From [Eubacterium] saphenum (GTDB lineage: Bacteria; Bacillota; Clostridia; Peptostreptococcales; Anaerovoracaceae), in the NCBI GenBank assembly GCA_004555725.1, contig SFHC01000030.1, positions 1-15,145 on the forward strand: a stretch of DNA of 15,145 nucleotides. Reading direction: 5' to 3'. Below are positions 7,900-15,145 of this stretch, one piece after another. The position numbers and the translations under genes were made by a program. Below the pieces are notes generated by a model. It was not told the origin of the DNA. It saw only the letters and a list, made by a program, of their open reading frames with translations, and made no database searches. Position 1 is the first letter of the stretch. Every line of letters starts with the position of its first letter.

Positions 7900-9030
7900 A
7901 TGGATTATGAAGAATTAAAAAAGAGAATGGCGGATCTTCCGGAGGAAATCATGACCCAGGCAGAGCGCGGTATAAAATACGCGGCGGGAGAAAAGGTTGA
8001 CCACATTCCGTTTTCTTTGCAGAGCAATGAAGAAGCAATGACGGATATTTTCGGCTATACAACGGCCCAGAGTCTGGACGGGACTGAGGTGATGATTGAT
8101 GTGCTGAAACGACGGAAAGAAGAGTTCGGTATTGAAGGCATTAAGGTTGGTCTCAGACTAAGGACAGTGGGGCAGGCTGTGGGCTCCACCCTTCATTTTC
8201 CGGAAGTGGGCATCGATTCCGTAGTAAAATTCGTTTTAGACCGGCCGGATTTCTCCGGACTGGATGAGATCCTGAAAAATGACCCGTATAAAAATCCGCT
8301 GTATCAGTCCATGCTGCAGAGATGCAGGGAACTGAAAGATGCCTTTCCGGATATGGGCGTTAGCACAGTCGTTGCCGGTCCGATTACGACTGCGGCGGCG
8401 ATCCGTCCGATTGAGCTTTTGCTCAGAGACACCATGAAACATAAAGATAAACTGGACTCCCTTCTGAATTTCTGTGTGGATCATTCCCTTGCCTGGGTGG
8501 AAATGATGGAAAATGAATTTGGCAGCATGCCGTGCGGAATCTGCGATCCGGTTTCCTGCGCCGATATTTTCAGCCCGCGCCAGTATGAGATTTATTCCGA
8601 GCCGTATCTGTCGCGTCTGATAGACGGGATTTATGATATTCTGGGAAGGAAACCAGGCCTTCATATCTGCGGAAAGACGCATCCGCTCTGGCCGCGCATG
8701 CTAAACTTGAACATTGCCAGCTACAGCGTCGATAATTCCGAAGATCTTCAGAAAGCAAAAGAAATCCTGGGCAAGAAATATATGCTGGTTGGAAACGTTG
8801 CACCGGTAGATGTGATGCTGAACGGGACGATTGATGAAGTGATTGAAACCTGTCGGGACTGCCTGAGGAAAGGTGCCGACAGCCCGATGGGATATACCCT
8901 GGGAACGGGGTGCCAGGTTCCGATCGGAACGAAAAGAGAAAACTTTGACGCCTTCATATACGCCGCCAGAAAATACGGCCGGGGCGCCAGAAAGGGATGT
9001 CTCCCTGAAGGACTGACAGAGGAAGAATAA
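7900..9030 (+). CDS. Uroporphyrinogen decarboxylase family protein, MtaA-like methyltransferase
   Basis: A protein of 376 residues from the URO-D fold family, which includes the zinc-dependent methyltransferases MtaA/MtbA that move methyl groups between a corrinoid protein and a thiol. True heme-pathway UroD is unlikely, because no other heme genes are present and the zinc-type signature is visible. LHICGKTHPLW holds His255 and Cys257, and GTGCQVP holds Cys338, the expected His-x-Cys...Cys zinc ligands. VGNVAPVDVMLNGT is also typical of the methyltransferase branch. The ATG at 7900 is chosen because GGAGG at 7889-7893 is six bases upstream; the frame is open from 7843 without a signal. The next frame begins four bases after the stop, indicating an operon. 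No corrinoid-binding protein is nearby, so the methyl donor and acceptor are unknown. Confidence 0.87.
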   Translation: MDYEELKKRMADLPEEIMTQAERGIKYAAGEKVDHIPFSLQSNEEAMTDIFGYTTAQSLDGTEVMIDVLKRRKEEFGIEGIKVGLRLRTVGQAVGSTLHFPEVGIDSVVKFVLDRPDFSGLDEILKNDPYKNPLYQSMLQRCRELKDAFPDMGVSTVVAGPITTAAAIRPIELLLRDTMKHKDKLDSLLNFCVDHSLAWVEMMENEFGSMPCGICDPVSCADIFSPRQYEIYSEPYLSRLIDGIYDILGRKPGLHICGKTHPLWPRMLNLNIASYSVDNSEDLQKAKEILGKKYMLVGNVAPVDVMLNGTIDEVIETCRDCLRKGADSPMGYTLGTGCQVPIGTKRENFDAFIYAARKYGRGARKGCLPEGLTEEE

Positions 9031-9034
9031 TATA

Positions 9035-9892
9035 ATGAGAGAGGATATTGTGAATCATAATGCACAGGGACAGGATTTCTCATCCGTGGCTGTGGAGACT
9101 GCCGGCGTGCCGGCGGACCGGCCTTCTGATGAGGCCTGTCTCGCACAGGAGATCGTGGAAGACGCCCGTTCTCGCATCCTGATGGAAGAACGCTATCTGG
9201 ACAGTGCGCTTTACGCGCTGAAACCGGTCCCGGCAGAAAAGTCCGTCACAGAGGACTATGCGGCTGACGGTCAGCATTTCTATTTCTCACCGGAATACGT
9301 TCTGCAGGATTTCCGAAAGGAAGAAAACCGGATCTGCCGCGCGTATATGCACGCGCTCCTTCACAGCCTTTTTCTTCATCCGTTTTCCAGTTCCGTGCTG
9401 ACGGCTCCATTCCTGTGGGACCTTTCCTGTGATCTTGCGGCAGAAGGCATTATCCTCTCGCAGAAGAAATCCTGTTTCCGGCTGGATAAAGACGAAGAGC
9501 AGCAGAAGGTGATCCGGATGCTTCAGGATCAGACCGGCATACTGACTGCAGAGAGAGTATTTCATTATCTTTCCGGAAATCTTCTGACAAAGGAAAAACG
9601 CAAGGAGATGGCTGCTCTGTTTCATTCTGATTCACATGCGGTCTGGAAAGAGCTCTTCACATGGATCCTTCCGGAACATGATGAGAAAAATGAAAACAGA
9701 AAAGAAAACCAAACCGCTTTTCCGGAAGATCCTGCACAGGCAGAGCCTGGTACGCTGCAAAAGAGAAGAAAAGCTTCTGCCCGCGGTGATCTGCAGTTTT
9801 CCCAGTTTTTTCATCCCGGTATTTTCATGCAGATTCAGAGGATCAGAAGCAGATCTGGTCCCGCCGGTCCGGTTGCCTTTTGTCCGAAATGA
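9035..9892 (+). CDS. DUF2201 N-terminal half (metallopeptidase-like domain), separated from its VWA half
   Basis: A frame of 285 codons matching the N-terminal part of DUF2201 proteins, usually a single chain of about 400-500 residues. Visible are RYLDSALYALKPVP, then HFYFSPEYVLQDF, then the metal-site helix YMHALLHSLFLH with His106, His110 and His115, and SDSHAVW with Asp199 and His201. The usual HExxH glutamate position is Ala107, so peptidase activity is doubtful; relatives with the same change may exist. After about residue 215 a polar linker follows, and the last 20-30 residues (such as RSRSGPAGPVAFCPK) do not look like the family. The related sequence continues in another frame (see 9790-9889). 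The gene starts four bases after the methyltransferase, with AGAGGAAG upstream. It could be a real separate subunit or the front of a frameshifted gene. Confidence 0.72.
   Translation: MREDIVNHNAQGQDFSSVAVETAGVPADRPSDEACLAQEIVEDARSRILMEERYLDSALYALKPVPAEKSVTEDYAADGQHFYFSPEYVLQDFRKEENRICRAYMHALLHSLFLHPFSSSVLTAPFLWDLSCDLAAEGIILSQKKSCFRLDKDEEQQKVIRMLQDQTGILTAERVFHYLSGNLLTKEKRKEMAALFHSDSHAVWKELFTWILPEHDEKNENRKENQTAFPEDPAQAEPGTLQKRRKASARGDLQFSQFFHPGIFMQIQRIRSRSGPAGPVAFCPK
9790..9889 (+). other. Frame change within the DUF2201 gene
   Basis: The upstream frame stops at 9890-9892, while the frame of the VWA half is open from 9790. Within 9790-9888 that second frame encodes FHADSEDQKQIW and then a stretch leading smoothly into EEAGWLMQEL, which resembles the family linker. 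This suggests the original single gene lost one base (or an equivalent -1 shift occurred) somewhere here. The six-T run at 9806-9811 is the most likely place. An alternative is reinitiation at ATG 9889, which overlaps the upstream stop as ATGA. Confidence 0.6.
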
Positions 9893-10569
9893 GATCTGGC
9901 TCAAGAGGCCGCACGGAAGAAGCCGGGTGGCTGATGCAGGAACTCAGTGAGATGAAAAGAAAGCCGGTGGATTTCCGGAGCGCGCTGAAGAAATTTACAA
10001 AAAATGCGGTAAGCGTGAAGCCGAGCACAGAAGAGTTCAATCCGATTCTGTATACCTATGGACTGCAGCTGTATGGAGATATGCCGCTGATAGAGGAATC
10101 AGAAACGTCAATGCGAAAGAAAATTTCGGATTTCATCATTGCGATCGATACGTCCGGCTCCACTGCGGGAAATCTGGTTCGAGACTTTCTGCGGCAGACT
10201 TGTGGTATACTTATGGATAAGGAAATGTTCTCTGAACAGATGAACCTGCACATTCTTCAATGTGACGCAAAGATTCAGGAAATCTGTGTCATCCGCCACA
10301 AAAGTGAAATTGACAGGGTTATCGGGAATATGAACGTACGCGGACTCGGCGGAACCGATTTTCGGCCGGTGTTCACATACGCGCAGCAGGCTGTTAAGAG
10401 CGGCCATCTGCAACATTTACAGGGAATATTGTATTTTACAGACGGGCGGGGAACGTATCCGAAGAAACGTCCGGACTGTGAGACCGCGTTTGTGTTCATG
10501 AGGCGGGAACCGGATATGCCGGATGTTCCGCCCTGGGCGTATCAGATGATTTGGGAGCCGCAGACATGA
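9889..10569 (+). CDS. VWA-like domain protein (DUF2201 C-terminal half)
   Basis: A protein of 226 residues carrying a von Willebrand factor A-type domain with a complete metal-ion-dependent adhesion site: IDTSGS (Asp87, Ser89, Ser91), GGTDF (Thr156) and YFTDG (Asp185). Preceding it is the linker that is conserved in the family, with YTYGLQLYGDMPLIE. VWA domains of this kind pair with MoxR-type AAA+ ATPases, and such an ATPase is encoded directly downstream with an ATGA stop-start overlap at 10566-10569. The ATG at 9889 is chosen because it overlaps the upstream TGA; no ribosome binding site is seen, so translation would rely on coupling or on a frameshift. A TTG at 9880 is possible but has no better signal. 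It should be read together with the preceding half. Confidence 0.75.
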   Translation: MRSGSRGRTEEAGWLMQELSEMKRKPVDFRSALKKFTKNAVSVKPSTEEFNPILYTYGLQLYGDMPLIEESETSMRKKISDFIIAIDTSGSTAGNLVRDFLRQTCGILMDKEMFSEQMNLHILQCDAKIQEICVIRHKSEIDRVIGNMNVRGLGGTDFRPVFTYAQQAVKSGHLQHLQGILYFTDGRGTYPKKRPDCETAFVFMRREPDMPDVPPWAYQMIWEPQT

Positions 10570-12155
10570 AGATTAACGAAGCAAAAGAACAAATTAAATT
10601 TGCCGCACAGTGCTATTTGGAAAGGGATGATTATGGGCAGTATCGGATTCCTCTTCAGGAGCAGCGGCCGCTGTTTCTGGTCGGTCCTCCGGGCATCGGA
10701 AAGACGGCAATCGCGTCACAGGCCGCAGAGGAACTGCATCTTGGATTTGTTTCTTATTCCATGACACACCACACCAGACAGAGCGCGCTTGGACTTCCGT
10801 TCATTTCGGAAAGATCCTTTCAGGGGAAGACCGTAAAGATATCCGAGTACACCATGAGTGAAATCGTCGCCTCTGTCTATTCCGTCATGGAGGATACGGG
10901 CATCCGAGAGGGCATCCTGTTCCTGGATGAACTGAACTGTGTTTCAGAGACACTTGCGCCATCTATGCTCCGCTTCCTTCAGTTTAAAGAGTTCGGACAG
11001 TACAGAATCCCGGACGGCTGGGTGATTGTGACAGCCGGGAACCCGCCGGAATATAACGCAGAGGCAAGGCATTTTGACATCGTCACCTGGGACCGGGTGA
11101 AAAAGATCACGGTAGAGCCGGATTATGAGGCCTGGCGTTCCTATGCTGTCCGCCAGGGCATACATCCTCTGATTACGTCATATCTGGATACGAGAAGCCG
11201 CGATTTCTATTCGGTCGAGACAACCGTGGACGGAACTGAGTTCGTGACTGCCCGCGGCTGGATGGACCTTTCTTCCATGCTGAAACTGTATGAGCAGCAG
11301 GGCTTTCCGGTCGATGAGAATCTGATCGGACAGTATGTACAGAATGAACGGATCGCAAAAGATTTTTCGGTGTTCTGTGATCTGTTTTATCAATATCAGA
11401 GTCAGTATCCGGTTGATGGCATTCTTTCAGGAAAGCCGGAAGACACCATCATCACGCGCGCACATAACGCATCCCTTGATGAACGCCTGGTTCTGCTGCA
11501 GCTTCTTCTCGACCGTCTGAAGACTCCTCTGAAAGAAATTTACAGAAGACGGACTGGTCTGCGCGAGATAGAGCATCGAATGAAAACAGCCATCGGGCAG
11601 CCGTCCAGGCACCGCTATGGTGAGATCATCAATTTTCTGCAGGATATAGAAGAAGAACTCGGCGATGAACTGCGCAGGGCGAAGCAGGCCGGATCTCTTT
11701 CGCGGGAACAGCAGAAAATCAAAACGAGCGAGATCCGTCTCCTGGACAGCTGGGTTAAAGCGCTGATGTACGAAGGGTCCGAGCGCGGAACCGACGAGAA
11801 GGGCAGCGTCGCCGGCAATTATATTGCAGAACACATGAATATGCAGCTTCATGAACTTCATAAGATGGCACGCCAGTCAAAGAAGGAAATGCATAATCTG
11901 TTCACTTTCTGCGAACAGGCTTTTGGCATGTCCCACGAGATGCTGATCCTGGTTACGGAGCTGACTGCCGATTTCTACTGCGCGGATTTCATCAGTCATT
12001 ACGGGTGTGAGAAGTATGACGAGTACAGTGACAAATTGAAGTTCAGCGAGAGAAAAGATGCGGTACGGAAGAAGATGCAGGGAATCGGAGCAGGTATGAC
12101 GGAAGGAGAAGCATCAGATTTTGATCAGACAAAACCAACAAGGCAAGAAGAATAA
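10566..12155 (+). CDS. MoxR-type AAA+ ATPase
   Basis: A cytoplasmic ATPase of 529 residues. The AAA+ core occupies about residues 10-215: Walker A GPPGIGKT (40-47, Lys46), Walker B ILFLDEL (Asp121-Glu122), sensor 1 TAGNPPEYN (Asn159), and a likely arginine finger in WDRVKK (Arg177). The remaining 300 residues are mostly helical and charged, as in the long-tailed members found with DUF2201 genes. MoxR proteins act as chaperone-like machines with a VWA partner to mature or assemble other proteins; here the partner is probably the product of 9889-10569. The start ATG at 10566 overlaps the VWA stop (ATGA), which implies translational coupling; a TTG at 10551 is less likely. The substrate is unknown. 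Confidence 0.9.
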   Translation: MKINEAKEQIKFAAQCYLERDDYGQYRIPLQEQRPLFLVGPPGIGKTAIASQAAEELHLGFVSYSMTHHTRQSALGLPFISERSFQGKTVKISEYTMSEIVASVYSVMEDTGIREGILFLDELNCVSETLAPSMLRFLQFKEFGQYRIPDGWVIVTAGNPPEYNAEARHFDIVTWDRVKKITVEPDYEAWRSYAVRQGIHPLITSYLDTRSRDFYSVETTVDGTEFVTARGWMDLSSMLKLYEQQGFPVDENLIGQYVQNERIAKDFSVFCDLFYQYQSQYPVDGILSGKPEDTIITRAHNASLDERLVLLQLLLDRLKTPLKEIYRRRTGLREIEHRMKTAIGQPSRHRYGEIINFLQDIEEELGDELRRAKQAGSLSREQQKIKTSEIRLLDSWVKALMYEGSERGTDEKGSVAGNYIAEHMNMQLHELHKMARQSKKEMHNLFTFCEQAFGMSHEMLILVTELTADFYCADFISHYGCEKYDEYSDKLKFSERKDAVRKKMQGIGAGMTEGEASDFDQTKPTRQEE

Positions 12156-12906
12156 CCGGCCGTCGGAAGCTGTCGGTGTCTGGATGGTTCCAGAGGGTAT
12201 TTCTGTTCTGACGGCATCGGGGGTCCATGCGTACCCGGAAATTGATGCCGCCCGGAGAATCATCCTTCCGGACTCCGTCAGGCAAATTGAACAGTATTGC
12301 TTCGCATCTCTTCATAACCTTGAAGAGGTGCAGTTTCCGGTTTCATTGGATGAAATGGGCCGGGGAATCTTTCAGCACTGCTGGAACCTCAGGCGCGTCC
12401 GCCTTCCTGAAGGGACGCGCCTGATTGATAATGCTTTCTTTTACGGATGCGGCAGACTCCGTTTCTTAAAAATCCCATATACGGTGAAAGAAATCGACCG
12501 GGACGCCCTGAAAACCTGTGAACAGCTTACCGACGTAGAAATTTCTGATGCCATGTTTTCCCGTTATCCGCGCAGCGTCCGCCTCCTTGCGGCACTGACT
12601 TTTGTCAAAAACGCGCCTGCCGACTCACGGGCTCTTCTGGCAGACGGCGCTCCCGGCCATAAGGCTGCTGCATACATCTCCGCACACAAGTGCAGCCTTC
12701 TGGACATTGCAATCGCAAAAAACGATCCCGACGCGGTGTATCAGATGCTGCGAAACCCTATGTTTACCGGAGACCTGGAAGATGCTGCTCTTCAGAGCCT
12801 TGCGAACCGTGCCAACCGGGAAGGACGCACAGAGATTATGGTGCTGCTGCTGAACGAGCTGCAAAAGAGAAACTTGAAAGAGGAAGAGGAGGGCTTCGCG
12901 TGGTGA
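12121..12906 (+). CDS. Leucine-rich repeat protein (BspA-type), MoxR-operon partner
   Basis: A protein of 261 residues. From about residue 35 to 150 it has BspA/TpLRR-like repeats: RIILPDSVRQIEQYCF, NLEEVQFPVSLDEMGRGIF, NLRRVRLPEGTRLIDNAFF and LRFLKIPYTVKEIDRDAL, each about 23 residues. The rest is helical, with CSLLDIAIAKNDPDAVYQML resembling an ankyrin-type helix pair. There is no signal peptide, so it is probably cytoplasmic and works as a binding scaffold. The start is taken as TTG 12121, with AAGGAG at 12103-12108; it overlaps the ATPase gene by 35 bases. ATG 12184 is an alternative with a weak signal. Its position at the end of the operon suggests a substrate-selecting or adaptor role with the ATPase, which is inference. 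Confidence 0.82.
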   Translation: MIRQNQQGKKNNRPSEAVGVWMVPEGISVLTASGVHAYPEIDAARRIILPDSVRQIEQYCFASLHNLEEVQFPVSLDEMGRGIFQHCWNLRRVRLPEGTRLIDNAFFYGCGRLRFLKIPYTVKEIDRDALKTCEQLTDVEISDAMFSRYPRSVRLLAALTFVKNAPADSRALLADGAPGHKAAAYISAHKCSLLDIAIAKNDPDAVYQMLRNPMFTGDLEDAALQSLANRANREGRTEIMVLLLNELQKRNLKEEEEGFAW

Positions 12907-12958
12907 GAGTTTCGCACGCAATCGATATTTGTCTGGAAATTATTTGTACGGTTATTAA

Positions 12959-12987
12959 TAGGTGAAATTATTATCGGGGGGTATAAT
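12959..12987 (+). promoter_or_regulatory. Probable promoter of the EAL-domain gene
   Basis: TATAAT at 12982-12987 is a perfect -10 hexamer. The sequence 17 bases upstream (TAGGTG, 12959-12964) is a poor -35. The implied leader is about 90 bases. The 175-base gap from 12907 to 13081 shows no terminator for the upstream operon and no riboswitch motif that I can recognise. Confidence 0.45.
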
Positions 12988-13081
12988 AGTAGTAATGAAT
13001 TTTAATGAGCAATAATGCAGCCATGTCTATTGGTTGTTGGTGCACATTACCGCAGACAGATATTTCAGGAGGGGCGCAGTC

Positions 13082-15145
13082 ATGTCAGGGTGTAAGAAAA
13101 CTGTTGGTTCAGAGAATATCTATGATAATAGTGATATTCAGGATCAATCTGCACTAAGGGATTATATTATCCGGAACTTTGACTGTGCTCTGAAACATCA
13201 CTGGATCAAGGTTTACTATCAGCCGCTTATCCGTACCATGACACAGACGGTCTGCGGTGCAGAAGCACTGGTGAGATGGATTGACCCGCAGAGAGGCGTT
13301 TTATCGCCGGGGATGTTCATTCCGGCCCTGGAAGAATCGGGGCAGATTTATAGTCTGGATCTATATGTCTTTGAGCAGGTTTGCAGGCAGCACCGTGCGT
13401 TGATGGATGTTGACGAGGAAATAATTCCGGTATCGGTGAATTTATCCCGGAAGGACTTTACGCATGACAATTTGGTTAAGGACATTGACCGAGTTTCTAG
13501 GAAGTACGGTATTCCCCGTGAATTTACGCATGTGGAAATCACAGAGAGTGCCTTTGTGGAAAATATCAGTCATGTGAATCAGCATATTGAGGCCTTTCAT
13601 AAACGTGGATATCAGGTCTGGATGGATGATTTCGGGTCAGGGTATTCTTCTCTGGGCGTCTTGCAAAAGTATTCTTTTGACGTGATTAAGATCGATATGA
13701 GCTTTCTCAGAAACTTTAATTCAAAATCCCAGATGATCATTACTGCGATCGTGAAGATGGCCAAGGAGATTGGGATTCAGACCCTTGCAGAGGGAGTTGA
13801 AACAGAACAGCAGTTCAATTTTCTGAAGAGTATCGGATGTGAAAAGATACAGGGTTATTATTTTGCAAAACCAATGCCGTTAGAAGAAACAATTCCTTTT
13901 TTTAAAACGCGGGGGCTGGAGCTGGAACGGGCAAAATGGACTGGTTATTTTGATGCGCTGAGCAGAATCGATTATCTTACCGATCAATCTCTGTGTGTTG
14001 TGGATGACGATGGCATTTGCCTGAAATTTCTCTATTATAATAAGAAATACAGGGATGTATTGAAACGTGACCACATTGATGACCTGCGAGACTGGGAGAT
14101 ACGGATAAACACCCCTGGTGATCCGATCAGCATTTTTCACAGACGTTTTGCGGACCAGCAGCTCAGAAAGCTAAGCGGCACGCAAAGCATCGCATATCCG
14201 TCCGGAGATCACTATATGCAGCTTACTGCTTCTGTGGCTGCAAAAAAGGACACGCATTATCTTTATAAGATTCATATTCAGTATGTAAATATCGACACAG
14301 AAGATTTTGATCCGCTTAAATCAGAGGCGATTAATAATTTATACTATCTGTGCAACGATATCGCTCTCTACGATTTTGAGGATGGGTGTGTTAAAGGCGT
14401 AAAGTCGTCACTTTCCAGTCAGCCGATGGGAGTTGGGATGTGCCGGTACAATCTTGAATCGGTGGTTGAAACATGGATGCGGGATTACTGTTATGCTCCA
14501 GATCAGAAGCGTTTTAAACGTTTTGCAGATGTGAATACGATGCAGTCTCGGCTAAGAAACAGCAAGACGCATATTCTCACCGGACTGTTCCGCAGTCTGA
14601 CCTGCACGGGAGAGTACAGCTGGTTTTTGCATATGATCATTCCTGTGCAAAATTCGAATTTTCGAAAAGCTCTCCACGTTACCATGGAATCTGGAATAAG
14701 TGAATCGAGTGTTCGGGAGATTGCTTCTGATCTCAGCGGAATAGATAGCGGGGATAATCAAAACGGAATAACACCTGAAGTTCTCTGGAAAAATCTGATG
14801 GCGAATTCCAAGGAAATGTATTTCTGGAAAGATCAGGAACGAAAGTTTCTCGGTGCAAGTAAAAGTTTTCTTCAGTACTATGGACTGCGTTCGGAAGATG
14901 AACTCATTGGAAAGACAGATGAGGAGATGATGTGGCATATAGATCCAATGCTGTTTCTGAGCATTGAGAAAGAAATCCTGCGTTCCGGAGAAAAGATGTA
15001 TCAAGTCAGCGGAAAGTGTATAGTCAAAGGTGAGGACAGAGACATTATTGCCAGTAAAATTCCGATTTACCGCGATGGTAAAATAGCTGGGATTTTGGGT
15101 TCTGTCATAGATACCGGTGAAGCTGCTGAATTTCTTGGTACAGCA
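13082..15145 (+). CDS. EAL-domain cyclic-di-GMP phosphodiesterase with PAS-like domain, 3' end missing
   Basis: The frame is open for 688 codons to the window end. Residues about 30-270 form an EAL domain, which hydrolyses cyclic-di-GMP to pGpG. All main catalytic residues are present: Glu61-Ala-Leu, Asn120 (VNLS), Glu152 and Glu155 (EITES), Asp182-Asp183 (MDDFG), Lys203 (VIKID), Glu237 and Glu240 (EGVET), and Gln257 (QGYYFAKP). It should therefore be active. Residues about 275-560 match no domain I recognise. From about 565 a PAS-like sensor segment begins (FWKDQERKFLGASKSFLQYYG), which may precede a GGDEF domain beyond the window; that is unverified. No signal peptide or membrane segment is seen. 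The start is set by AGGAGGGG at 13067-13074, seven bases before ATG. Confidence 0.9.
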   Translation, partial: MSGCKKTVGSENIYDNSDIQDQSALRDYIIRNFDCALKHHWIKVYYQPLIRTMTQTVCGAEALVRWIDPQRGVLSPGMFIPALEESGQIYSLDLYVFEQVCRQHRALMDVDEEIIPVSVNLSRKDFTHDNLVKDIDRVSRKYGIPREFTHVEITESAFVENISHVNQHIEAFHKRGYQVWMDDFGSGYSSLGVLQKYSFDVIKIDMSFLRNFNSKSQMIITAIVKMAKEIGIQTLAEGVETEQQFNFLKSIGCEKIQGYYFAKPMPLEETIPFFKTRGLELERAKWTGYFDALSRIDYLTDQSLCVVDDDGICLKFLYYNKKYRDVLKRDHIDDLRDWEIRINTPGDPISIFHRRFADQQLRKLSGTQSIAYPSGDHYMQLTASVAAKKDTHYLYKIHIQYVNIDTEDFDPLKSEAINNLYYLCNDIALYDFEDGCVKGVKSSLSSQPMGVGMCRYNLESVVETWMRDYCYAPDQKRFKRFADVNTMQSRLRNSKTHILTGLFRSLTCTGEYSWFLHMIIPVQNSNFRKALHVTMESGISESSVREIASDLSGIDSGDNQNGITPEVLWKNLMANSKEMYFWKDQERKFLGASKSFLQYYGLRSEDELIGKTDEEMMWHIDPMLFLSIEKEILRSGEKMYQVSGKCIVKGEDRDIIASKIPIYRDGKIAGILGSVIDTGEAAEFLGTA

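Noticed and set aside
9805..9812. Programmed -1 slippery site at the six-T run
   Set aside because: In the upstream frame it reads G TTT TTT C, so P-site re-pairing would mismatch at the first position, and no clear downstream structure was seen. A mutation or reinitiation at 9889 is simpler.
12907..13081. Cyclic-di-GMP riboswitch before the EAL gene
   Set aside because: The leader is short and lacks the conserved GEMM core sequence.

Overview
The window is a chromosomal stretch from a Gram-positive anaerobe, most likely of the class Clostridia (Lachnospiraceae-like). That placement is inferred from the single-chain Clostridium/Streptococcus-type PurL, strong AGGAGG-type ribosome binding sites, medium GC content, and a MoxR/DUF2201 operon and EAL-PAS protein of a kind common in that group. 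No rRNA, tRNA, CRISPR array, intact insertion sequence or phage gene is visible. Nearly all genes lie on the + strand.

Layout: (1) 1-4426 is the end of a purine operon, with the 3' part of purD followed directly by a complete purL and a terminator. (2) 4752-6427 holds two separately terminated genes, an EamA/DMT permease and a small flavin-reductase-fold protein. (3) 6486-7145 holds a membrane-anchored XRE-type regulator. In front of it are two matching dyads, AAGCAC(A/G)GCTT, 32 bp apart, which look like operators. (4) 7146-7721 is non-coding and repeat-rich. It contains diverged inverted arms (7277-7332 and 7536-7591) around a long perfect-armed hairpin, resembling a MITE-like or other structured element. 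(5) 7900-12906 is a tightly packed run of five reading frames: a uroporphyrinogen-decarboxylase-family (MtaA-like) methyltransferase, two halves of a DUF2201 metallopeptidase-like/VWA protein, a MoxR-type AAA+ ATPase, and a leucine-rich-repeat protein. (6) 13082-15145 is an EAL-domain cyclic-di-GMP phosphodiesterase with a C-terminal PAS-like domain, cut off by the window end.

The most interesting part is region 5. MoxR-type ATPases generally work with VWA proteins as chaperone-like maturation pairs, so the ATPase, the VWA half and the LRR protein probably act together. The gene that is normally one DUF2201 protein (N-terminal metallopeptidase-like domain plus C-terminal VWA domain) is here divided by a frame change. 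The upstream stop and a possible downstream start overlap as ATGA, the same arrangement as the next gene junction. The sequence alone cannot say whether this is a recent frameshift or a working two-polypeptide form. The close coupling of a corrinoid/zinc-type methyltransferase to this module is also unexpected.
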